41,885 bases of DNA, from NCBI GenBank assembly GCA_964498585.1, contig CAZCHH010000032.1:1-41885 (forward strand), read 5' to 3'. This stretch comes from JAAYJM01 sp964498585. Its GTDB lineage: Bacteria > Bacteroidota > Ignavibacteria > Kapaibacteriales > UBA2268. The first letter of the stretch is position 1. Each line of letters opens with the position of its first letter. The position numbers and the translations under genes are program-made. Positions 1-7,269 of the stretch are shown here, one piece after another. The notes under the pieces are model-generated. The model was not told where the DNA came from. It did not search any database and worked only from the letters and a program-made list of their open reading frames with translations.

Positions 1-697
1 TATCAATTTTTTTGGTTGCAGAAAGAGCTGACATAAGCAAACCATAAGTAACAGTCTGGGCGTAAGCGTCAATAAAATCAGATGGTTTTAAATCTTCAAT
101 AAGTGTTTTTGAAAATAAATCGAATAAACCGTGTAGTTTTTCTTTGAATTGTGATTTTTCGCTACTATTCCACAAATCCATTAGTTCATCGTGCAAATAT
201 TGAGCGTGCTTTGCGAGTAAAATTGATAGCTTTTCTGTTTTCTCAATTTGCTGAAATTTAGAGTCAAAAAATTCATTTAATAAAATTTTAGTTTTTTCAA
301 TATTGCTTTTCTGTAGTTTCTCTTCTCCTTTGAACAATAAATTAGAATTTAAAATTGGTTCGCCATCGCGAAACAAAATAAATTCTCTGTAATTTGTGAA
401 AAGGAAATTTGGAATTATGTTAAGATATCTTTTAAGTTGGGGAGAATCAATATATGCAGACAAATCGTCTTTGAATGGCTTTGTTTCAATCCAGCCAATT
501 TCCAAATTGTTTTCAGATATTTTAAAATCTGGTTTTCCGAAAGATTGCGTTTCAGTTTTCTTATTTTCCTGAATAATTTTGATTGATTTTCTTGGTTTTA
601 TAGCATTCAGCAAATTTTCAAAATCTGTTCGCAAAGTGTATTCGGTTGATTGCTCAATCTTTTTTTTTATGCTATCGTAATATTCTACAAAATCCAT
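1..697 (-). CDS. N-terminal part of a type ISP-like restriction-modification enzyme (cut by window edge)
   Basis: The minus-strand reading frame is open from an ATG at 697 to the window edge, giving 232 residues with no stop. Residues 53-79 contain an FGKPDF stretch and then WIETKPF, so D57, E71 and K73 form the D...ExK signature of a PD-(D/E)XK nuclease, with E27 as the usual upstream acidic residue. Further on come QLKRYL and FLFTNYREFILFRDG. This order (GKPD, IExK, QLKRYL, LTNYxEF) is typical of the N-terminal nuclease domain of type ISP and related single-chain enzymes, which join nuclease, helicase and adenine methyltransferase in one protein. The methyltransferase and target-recognition parts would lie to the left of this window. 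An Eco57I-like type IIG enzyme is the main alternative. No partner gene is visible upstream. Confidence 0.7.
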   Translation of the reverse strand, partial: MDFVEYYDSIKKKIEQSTEYTLRTDFENLLNAIKPRKSIKIIQENKKTETQSFGKPDFKISENNLEIGWIETKPFKDDLSAYIDSPQLKRYLNIIPNFLFTNYREFILFRDGEPILNSNLLFKGEEKLQKSNIEKTKILLNEFFDSKFQQIEKTEKLSILLAKHAQYLHDELMDLWNSSEKSQFKEKLHGLFDLFSKTLIEDLKPSDFIDAYAQTVTYGLLMSALSATKKID

Positions 698-1207
698 TTA
701 TTTGATTTTTCTTATTTCTTATTTAATCCATTTATTTAAGAATTCTCATTCATTTACGAACAAATTAACAAAATTTTTTTATTCTGTAAAGTATATTTAT
801 TGGAAATTTATGTAATAACAAGGTGAAAAAATAAAATCAATTTTTAAGGAATGGAGAACGATATAAGTATGTGAAAGTAATATTAGTACTTGACCACTTT
901 AAATTTATATACTTTTATCTGTCATTCCGACCCCCCAGATAAAGGAAGACATTTATTGAAATAGTAATGACATAATTTTATCCTGTCATTCTGAAGCGCA
1001 GCGAAGAATCTCACAAGTCATTGCTACCACAAAGCTTGAGATTCTTCGCTCCGCTCAGAATGACCGACAAACGTAAAGTAGTCATTGGCACCCCCCTTGT
1101 AAAGTAAATGCTTTATTTAAAGGGCGATGACATCACTTAAGACAGTCATTCCGAAGCTAAGTGAGGAATCTCACAAGTTTTTGCTAAACAGATTTTTATA
1201 ATAATAA
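698..1207. repeat. Intergenic region with dispersed hairpin repeats
   Basis: I see no gene in these 510 bases. They hold an inverted repeat with arms 985-1012 and 1037-1064 (each starts or ends with GTCATTCTGA/TCAGAATGAC and contains GAAGAATCTCA or its complement), and a lone left arm near 1145-1175. Two copies of a second motif, resembling ATAAAGGAAGAC-TTTATT-GATGACAT, lie at about 921-975 and 1090-1139. Both motif families recur at 28.8, 31.2 and 32.3 kb; the first also occurs at 38.7 kb. The upstream gene runs leftwards and the downstream gene ends here, so no promoter for either is needed on the right side except that of the restriction gene near 697. Confidence 0.8.
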
Positions 1208-2416
1208 TTACAAATATCTGTGTATCATACCCACCTGTTGTATAAATACCGGATTATACTCTTCGGGTTTTCTACCGAAGCAAAAATCTAAAGATTCGTA
1301 AAAAGAAATCTCATTCAAATCTACAAAACGCTGCTTAATTGCATCTTGAGTAGGGATATAAGTGATTTCTTCATGCTCAACTCCAACAACAGTAACGCCA
1401 TAAATACCATTATTCATAAGTAAAACAGCAGCGCCACCGGCTTGTTTACCAAAAGTAACATCGTAACAGCTTGAGTCTCCTGAACGAACGAGATGTCCTA
1501 AACTGATTTCACGGATTTCAGGAAACATATAAATACCATCAACGTAAATACCGTGTTTTTCTAAAAATGGTCTCCAATCCGGGTCCTGATGCATAAAATA
1601 TTCGATTTGGCTTCTAACGTAAGCGCCGACCCCAGTAAGCTTTTCATGACCGAAAGAATCTTTCTTGCTGTCATCGGAAAAATGCTTCCCTTCCTTGCTT
1701 TTGACTCCTTCTGCAGCGACAATAATATAAGTTGAACCTTTTACATCACTTGTTTCCAAACGGCTCATATATCTTTTCTTGAAATGCTGATATACGATTT
1801 CATAATCAACGGGAATTTCGGGTATTAAAACGCAGTCTGCTTCAGCACCAATACCACCGCGGAAAGCAGTATGTCCGGCATAACGACCGAAAACTTCAAT
1901 AACCAAAGCTCTGTTGTGAGTTAAGCCGGTAGTGCGCAAATCCTGAGTGAAGCGTGAAATTCTATTGATAGTAGAATCTCCTCCGACAGAATAAGTCTGC
2001 AAATCCAAATCCATTGTTTTTGGGACGTGAACGCAGTTAATTCCCTGATTTACCAAGTCCACCATAACAGAGCCGGTATCATCTCCACCTGCAATAATAA
2101 GTCCGTCAATATTATGTTTGTTTAATCCCAAACGAATTTTTTCATATTTTGCAGCATCTTTTATTTTAGCAATTTTCACCCTTGAATGACCAGCTTCAGA
2201 GCCGGCAACACCTGAATGGATTTTATCTACCCTATTTTCATCAATTATAATTGGTGTTAAATCAATAAGGTTATAAAGACCAGCGTAACCATTTGGAATA
2301 ATACAAATTTCAATACCGAGATGTTGAGCCATACGAACAGCACCTGTAATAAAAGCATTTAATCCCCCACAATCACCACCACCAGTGATTAATCCAATTC
2401 TTTTCATTCTTGACAT
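1208..2416 (-). CDS. pfkA: 6-phosphofructokinase, probably pyrophosphate-dependent
   Basis: Phosphorylates fructose 6-phosphate to the 1,6-bisphosphate in glycolysis, in the cytoplasm. The phosphoryl-donor loop GGGDCGGLNA is at residues 12-21, GGDDT at 110-114, the catalytic PKTMDLD at 132-138 and the sugar-phosphate segment EVFGRYAGHTA at 174-184. In this family a Gly after GGD favours ATP, while an Asp (as here, GGDD) together with Lys in PKT favours pyrophosphate, so PPi use is inferred. The ATG at 2416 is preferred over a TTG two codons upstream because AGG lies six bases before it; an ATG at 2407 is also possible. The 402-residue length suits the PPi-PFK branch rather than the 320-residue ATP type. 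It is divergent from murI across a 143-bp gap. Confidence 0.9.
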   Translation of the reverse strand: MSRMKRIGLITGGGDCGGLNAFITGAVRMAQHLGIEICIIPNGYAGLYNLIDLTPIIIDENRVDKIHSGVAGSEAGHSRVKIAKIKDAAKYEKIRLGLNKHNIDGLIIAGGDDTGSVMVDLVNQGINCVHVPKTMDLDLQTYSVGGDSTINRISRFTQDLRTTGLTHNRALVIEVFGRYAGHTAFRGGIGAEADCVLIPEIPVDYEIVYQHFKKRYMSRLETSDVKGSTYIIVAAEGVKSKEGKHFSDDSKKDSFGHEKLTGVGAYVRSQIEYFMHQDPDWRPFLEKHGIYVDGIYMFPEIREISLGHLVRSGDSSCYDVTFGKQAGGAAVLLMNNGIYGVTVVGVEHEEITYIPTQDAIKQRFVDLNEISFYESLDFCFGRKPEEYNPVFIQQVGMIHRYL

Positions 2417-2559
2417 TTTCAACCTATTTTTATGTTTTAAAAAAACTCTTTCTTATTGCTATATAAAATAATAACTAATTTAAAAATTTTCATAAACATT
2501 TTATATATTTTTTTGAAAAAATCTTTAAAAACATTAATTATTTCATTATTTTTGGATTT

Positions 2560-3387
2560 ATGGATAGAACAAAACCTATTGGTGTTTTTGATTCTGGTAT
2601 TGGTGGATTGAGTGTATTAAAACAATTCATCAAATTTTTGCCCTTTGAAAGATATATCTATCTTGGTGATACGGCACGTGTCCCTTATGGAAATAAATCT
2701 TATCAAATTGTTGAGCAATACGCCAGACAGTCAACAGAATTCCTTTTAGAAAAAGGAGTTAAGCTTATTGTTGTTGCTTGCAATACTGTGTCTTCTATAG
2801 CTCTTGAAGCTATTGAGAAAATTGCCGATGTTCCTGTTATCGGTATGATTGAGCCAGCTGTTGACGCTGCTCTAAGAGAAACAAATAATAAAAAAATTGG
2901 AATTATAGGAACAAGAGCCACTATTGCAAGCAATGCTTATTTAAATGCAATAAAATCAAAAATTGGCAACGATGATATTCAGGTTCTTGCTAAAGCATGT
3001 CCACTATTTGTCCCTTTAGTTGAAGAAGGATTGCTACGTCATTCTGCCACTGAGCTTATTGCAACTGAATATCTTGAAGAATTTATTGAAAAAGATATTG
3101 ACACTCTGATTTTAGCTTGCACCCATTATCCTTTACTTAACGAATTGATTAGGAACATTCTTAAAGATGTTAATCTTATTGATTCCGGAGAAAATGCTGC
3201 TGTGCTGGCTATTAGATTACTCGCCGAGCAGAAAGCATTAATTGATATTAAAAATCAATTTGTCAGAAAACCGAACATTGATTTTTATGTAACAGATGTT
3301 CCTTCTACTTTTTTTGATTTAGCTCAAAGATTTTTAGGTTTCTCAGTAGATAAACCTAACAAAATATCTCTTGAAAAAATTAATTGA
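2560..3387 (+). CDS. murI: Glutamate racemase
   Basis: Converts L-glutamate to D-glutamate for peptidoglycan stem peptides; cytoplasmic and cofactor-independent. The two catalytic cysteines are visible: C74 in VVACNT and C187 in LACTHYPLL. The N-terminal FDSGIGG (residues 10-16) supplies the conserved Asp-Ser of the Asp/Glu racemase fold, and PYGNKS follows at 42-47. The length of 275 residues is normal. The ATG follows TATTTTTGGATTT with no Shine-Dalgarno site, as is common for this phylum. It is transcribed away from pfkA and is followed after 158 bp by holA. Confidence 0.95.
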   Translation: MDRTKPIGVFDSGIGGLSVLKQFIKFLPFERYIYLGDTARVPYGNKSYQIVEQYARQSTEFLLEKGVKLIVVACNTVSSIALEAIEKIADVPVIGMIEPAVDAALRETNNKKIGIIGTRATIASNAYLNAIKSKIGNDDIQVLAKACPLFVPLVEEGLLRHSATELIATEYLEEFIEKDIDTLILACTHYPLLNELIRNILKDVNLIDSGENAAVLAIRLLAEQKALIDIKNQFVRKPNIDFYVTDVPSTFFDLAQRFLGFSVDKPNKISLEKIN

Positions 3388-3510
3388 ATATTTTACTTAG
3401 AAATACAAAATTACCTGAAATAAAGATATTTAAAGAAAATATGAAAAAATTCTCCAGATTATATAAAACTTCAAATAAAGAAAATATTATAACCATTAAC
3501 ACAAAAGCAA

Positions 3511-3545
3511 TTAACCATTAACCATTAATCATTAACAATTAACTA
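3511..3545. repeat. Heptamer array directly before holA start
   Basis: Five consecutive 7-base units run 3511-3545: TTAACCA, TTAACCA, TTAATCA, TTAACAA, TTAACTA. The holA ATG begins at the next base. A looser copy (ATAACCATTAACAC) precedes it at about 3490. The unit is the same type as the TTAAYAA arrays that flank the S23-family gene at 23.7 kb. It occupies the place where a ribosome-binding site would normally be. Confidence 0.8.
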
Positions 3546-4619
3546 ATGATAGATAGCATAGAAAAAATAATTAAATCAAAAAAATATCCACAAATATTAT
3601 TACTTTTCGGCGAAGAAGAATTTTTATTGGAAGAAGCATTTAAAAATATTGTAAAACAATCTTCTATTGACATTTCTTCAGAATACGATACAGAAATCCT
3701 TGATTCAGAAAATATAAGTTACGAGCAAATAGTAGAAAAATGCAATACTTTTCCGTTTGTAAGCGAGAAAAGAGTAGTTGCTGTTAAGCAGTTTAACTTA
3801 CTTTTTTCTACAAAACAAACCAAAAAGAAAGTTGCAGATAGCAAGCTTTTTTCAAATTATATTGCTAATCCATCAGATTCAGCTTTTTTAATTTTATCAG
3901 CTTCTTTGCCACAATTTGATGGTATTGCCGGAGCATACAAATCAAAAGCCAATGCAAAATATGAAAAAATGCTTAATGAAGCAGCATTTCCATACAATGA
4001 AATTCTTTCAAATCATTCATGGATAGAATTTCCAAAAGTAAAAGAGCAATACTTCGGCGCTTGGGTAAAAAAACGTGTTAATTCTTTTAATAAAGAAATT
4101 AGAGAAGATGCCTGCGAATTCTTAGTTTCACAGACTAATCAATCATTGCGAGATTTAAGTAATGAAGTGGATAAATTAATTGCATTTACTGATAACAGGG
4201 ATAGGATTATTCTTGATGATATTGCCGCTGTAACTGGTAGTTCCAGAAAATACAATGTGTTTGAGTTCCAAAAGCAAGTTGCTAAAAGAAATTTAAAACA
4301 AGCTGCTTTAATATTAGAGAAAATGCAGAAGAATGAGCAGCAGGAAATACTTATCGTTTCAATTTTAACAAAATTTTTCATTACTCTTTTTAAATTAATT
4401 GAAAAATCAAATGCCGGCAATAATTATCAAATTGCTGAACAAGTTGGAATTAGCTCGTATTTCCTTAAAGAATATTTGGATTCACTTAAGCTCTACTCAC
4501 CCCAAGAAATAGAAAGTGCATTCTTTTCTTTAATTGAAGCTGACGAAATGCTAAAATCTTCTTCTACTGACAGAATGTATATTCTTCAAAAAATGCTTAT
4601 AAAAATAATGGGAAACTAA
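3546..4619 (+). CDS. holA: DNA polymerase III subunit delta
   Basis: Clamp-loader delta subunit, which opens the beta sliding clamp during replication. The 357-residue length and layout fit the family: an N-terminal segment PQILLLFGEEEFLLEEAF (about residues 15-32), the FPFVSEKRVVAVK stretch that is the conserved FF/RRVV region, a middle domain with QSLRDLSNEVDKLIAF near residue 200, and a helical C-terminal collar domain. It lacks an ATP-binding P-loop, as expected for delta. The ATG follows directly on a heptamer array, with no Shine-Dalgarno site. hflX starts four bases after its stop, so the two are co-transcribed. Confidence 0.88.
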   Translation: MIDSIEKIIKSKKYPQILLLFGEEEFLLEEAFKNIVKQSSIDISSEYDTEILDSENISYEQIVEKCNTFPFVSEKRVVAVKQFNLLFSTKQTKKKVADSKLFSNYIANPSDSAFLILSASLPQFDGIAGAYKSKANAKYEKMLNEAAFPYNEILSNHSWIEFPKVKEQYFGAWVKKRVNSFNKEIREDACEFLVSQTNQSLRDLSNEVDKLIAFTDNRDRIILDDIAAVTGSSRKYNVFEFQKQVAKRNLKQAALILEKMQKNEQQEILIVSILTKFFITLFKLIEKSNAGNNYQIAEQVGISSYFLKEYLDSLKLYSPQEIESAFFSLIEADEMLKSSSTDRMYILQKMLIKIMGN

Positions 4620-4622
4620 TTT

Positions 4623-5711
4623 ATGCACGAAAATAAACAAGGACCTGAAAAAGCTATATTAATCGCAGTTGGCAAAAAGTCTTCTGACCGTAATATTGTT
4701 TTTGAACAGCTTGACGAATTAGAAAATTTAGCTAATACTGCCGGCGCTGAAATCATTGAAAAAATATATCAGGAACTTGAATTTCCAAATCCGGCTACTG
4801 CTATTGGGAAAGGTAAAGTTGAAGAGATTAAGCAGTTAATTGAAGATGAAAATATTCAGCTTGTAATTTTTGATGATGAGCTAACTCCATCACAACTAAA
4901 AAATCTTGAAAATGAGTTAAAAGTAAAGATAATGGACAGGTCATCTCTTATCCTTGATATATTTTCTAAGCATGCAAAGACGATTGAAGCAAAAACTCAG
5001 GTTGAACTCGCTCAATACCAATACCTTCTTCCCCGGCTTTCAAGAATGTGGACTCATCTTTCCAAGCAATTCGGTGGAGTTGGGACAAAGGGACCCGGCG
5101 AAACCCAAATCGAAACTGACAGGCGAGCTATCCGCAACCGTATTAAACTTTTAAAAGAAAAATTAGAACAAATTGCTGTTCAAAGGCATGAGCAGCAAAA
5201 AAATCGTTCCAATTTCCCCAGATTTGCTTTTGTCGGATATACTAATGCCGGCAAATCGTCACTGATGAATCTGATTACAAAAGCAGATGTTTTAGTAGAA
5301 AATAAACTCTTTGCTACTTTAGATACTACTGTTCGCTCTTATCGTTTTGAAAGCGAGAAAAAAATTCTTATTTCCGATACAGTCGGTTTTATTCGTAAAC
5401 TACCTGCTCATCTTGTTGCTTCTTTTAGGAGTACGCTTTCTGAAGCTGTAAATTCCGATGTTCTGCTTCACGTAGTTGATGTTTCTCATCCACAGTTTCA
5501 CGAGCATATTGCAACTGTAAACGAAACTCTTGAACAGCTTAAAATAAGTAAAAAAGAAACAATTCTTATTCTAAACAAAATCGACCTTCTCGAAGATATT
5601 TCTATTATTAAATTATTGGAAGCCGAATTTCCCAATTCAATAGCTATTTCCACCAAAAGAGGTATCAACATCAATAAACTTCTTGAAACTATGGAAAGCA
5701 AGATTAGATAA
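4623..5711 (+). CDS. hflX: GTPase HflX
   Basis: Ribosome-associated GTPase that splits stalled or stressed ribosomes. The N-terminal HflX domain ends with the signature GPGETQIETDRR (157-168). The G domain follows: G1 GYTNAGKSS (205-213), G2 ATLDTT (231-236), G3 DTVGF (252-256), G4 NKID (318-321) and G5 STKRG (343-347). At 362 residues it is shorter than the E. coli protein (426), lacking the C-terminal tail, which is usual in many phyla. It starts four bases after holA and probably relies on translational coupling. Confidence 0.95.
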   Translation: MHENKQGPEKAILIAVGKKSSDRNIVFEQLDELENLANTAGAEIIEKIYQELEFPNPATAIGKGKVEEIKQLIEDENIQLVIFDDELTPSQLKNLENELKVKIMDRSSLILDIFSKHAKTIEAKTQVELAQYQYLLPRLSRMWTHLSKQFGGVGTKGPGETQIETDRRAIRNRIKLLKEKLEQIAVQRHEQQKNRSNFPRFAFVGYTNAGKSSLMNLITKADVLVENKLFATLDTTVRSYRFESEKKILISDTVGFIRKLPAHLVASFRSTLSEAVNSDVLLHVVDVSHPQFHEHIATVNETLEQLKISKKETILILNKIDLLEDISIIKLLEAEFPNSIAISTKRGININKLLETMESKIR

Positions 5712-5732
5712 GATTTTTTATTTTTCATTGTT

Positions 5733-6311
5733 TTATTTTACATTATAATCATTTAATAAAATCTGAAAATTATTTTCACTGTTTTTACTGTCAATACATT
5801 TGTAATATACTATTCCAACACCGGGAGTGAAAATAAAGTAATTAGATTTATTATTTGAAGTGAATTGAGTGAAATACTTTTTGTCTGGAACTTTATTTTT
5901 TATATAAACATTTCCTTCATATTTAGTTAGAGAAAATTTATATAAAACAGAAATAAAATTATTCCCTTGGCTTTTATATCCAAATCGTTTCTTTGTTAAA
6001 TCATAAAGAATACCCGGAGTACCTGTAAAATCAAGAGTTTGTACTAAACTATCGTTATCCTGCCATTTCTCACTGCTTGATTTTACTTTATAACTTTCAA
6101 TTCCGCTTGGGTTATTGCTGTAAATATCCAAATTACCTCTATACACCCAATATTTCCATATATTACTTTCATCTGACGGGATTAATGCATCTGGTTCTAA
6201 TTTGGAATAGTTGATTCCATCGGTAAATTCAACCTGATTAATATCTGTCTTTTCAGTACAGGAAATTAAAATTATGCTTATTAATAATAGAAGGGCTTTT
6301 AATGTTTTCAT
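5733..6311 (-). CDS. Lipoprotein of unknown function
   Basis: The 192-residue protein starts MKTLKALLLLISIILISC, a lipoprotein signal peptide with lipobox LISC and lipidated Cys18. The rest has no recognised domain; it is rich in Tyr, Lys and Asn and reads as a soluble beta-rich periplasmic or surface domain. It overlaps no neighbour and lies 39 bases downstream of the broken barrel gene on the same strand, so the two may have formed an envelope operon. Its 3' end converges with hflX across 21 bases. Confidence 0.75.
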   Translation of the reverse strand: MKTLKALLLLISIILISCTEKTDINQVEFTDGINYSKLEPDALIPSDESNIWKYWVYRGNLDIYSNNPSGIESYKVKSSSEKWQDNDSLVQTLDFTGTPGILYDLTKKRFGYKSQGNNFISVLYKFSLTKYEGNVYIKNKVPDKKYFTQFTSNNKSNYFIFTPGVGIVYYKCIDSKNSENNFQILLNDYNVK

Positions 6312-6350
6312 ATTGTTTTCTTTCAGTTAGTTTTTCAAATAACGTTTATT

Positions 6351-7091
6351 TTACAGATTTAATCTGTATAGCAAGCCCAAAGAAAGCGATGGGATAAAAG
6401 AATCATTGTTTTCAATTTTATAATAATACTTTCTCCCATATTGGCTAAATTCAAACTGGTTGTAATCAAGGAAATGCAAATAACTTATCTTCGGTTCCAC
6501 AATTAAGAAAATTGAATTAACAATCTTATACTGGTAAAGAAAAGATAAATCAAATGAAATTGCAGGTTGGTTCAAATCTTTTTTAAAATCAATGTAATCG
6601 TAAGAACTGCTATAAGATATATCATAATGATAAGACGCTAAATTGAAATTAGAAGCTAATTTTAAAAACATTTCTGATTTTCCAAAAAGAAAAGAATTAG
6701 GGACATAATCAAATCCATAAACCAGCTCAATACCAGAATTAAAGAAATAATTTGGTTTTACAGTATCTAAATTGGTATGAATTGGAAACCCATAAGAACT
6801 ATGGGCATTTAAAGAGAAATTCTTTGATAACTGAAAATTATAAAATACATTTAAGAAGATGCAGTAAATCATATCATTATTTTTGAAATCTCTGCTATCG
6901 GTTTGTTCCCTGTATGAATAAATCAAATCAAAATCCTGATTGATTTCAAAGTTCATTAAACGTGAACCTATTTCAAAATTAAAAGAATTATCAACAGCAT
7001 TTGCAACGTCATCAAAAGTCGAGCTGGGCAATTCTTTGCTTACAAATTCATTTTTTTTCTTTTCATAAGCTGATAATAATTCAGGAGGCAA
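6351..7091 (-). CDS. Outer-membrane beta-barrel protein with its 5' end lost
   Basis: The protein has repeated short amphipathic strands with alternating aromatic residues (FEIGSRLMNFEI, DLIYSYRE, SLSLGLLYRLNL at the end), which suggests a small outer-membrane barrel. There is no signal peptide and no ATG; the first usable start is a TTG at 7091. The frame stays open and coding-like upstream (reading DLKSSFDYSNQIDSIA) to about 7139, where it runs into a 7/8-base repeat array and meets a stop at 7149-7151. The simplest reading is that the array replaced the original start and signal sequence, leaving a probable pseudogene. Function unknown. Confidence 0.6.
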   Translation of the reverse strand: MPPELLSAYEKKKNEFVSKELPSSTFDDVANAVDNSFNFEIGSRLMNFEINQDFDLIYSYREQTDSRDFKNNDMIYCIFLNVFYNFQLSKNFSLNAHSSYGFPIHTNLDTVKPNYFFNSGIELVYGFDYVPNSFLFGKSEMFLKLASNFNLASYHYDISYSSSYDYIDFKKDLNQPAISFDLSFLYQYKIVNSIFLIVEPKISYLHFLDYNQFEFSQYGRKYYYKIENNDSFIPSLSLGLLYRLNL

Positions 7092-7146
7092 GGCAATACT
7101 ATCAATCTGATTGGAATAATCGAAACTGCTTTTTAAATCGGTTGTC

Positions 7147-7258
7147 GGTTATTGGGTTATTAAGTTATTGGTTATTAGGTTATTGGTTATTACAAACAAT
7201 TAAACAAATCAACAAATCAACAAATCAGCAAATCAACAAATCAGCAAATCAGCAATAA
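7147..7258. repeat. Two adjacent short tandem-repeat arrays
   Basis: The first part (7147-7191) has six 7- or 8-base units ending in GTTATT (GGTTATT, GGGTTATT, AAGTTATT, GGTTATT, AGGTTATT, GGTTATT). After about 11 bases comes a second array, 7203-7258, of octamers AACAAATC or AGCAAATC (six full units plus a partial AGCAATAA). The array lies between two minus-strand genes and abuts the truncated 5' end of the barrel gene. It ends 12 bases before the antiporter stop codon. Confidence 0.85.
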
Positions 7259-7269
7259 AAGAATATTTG

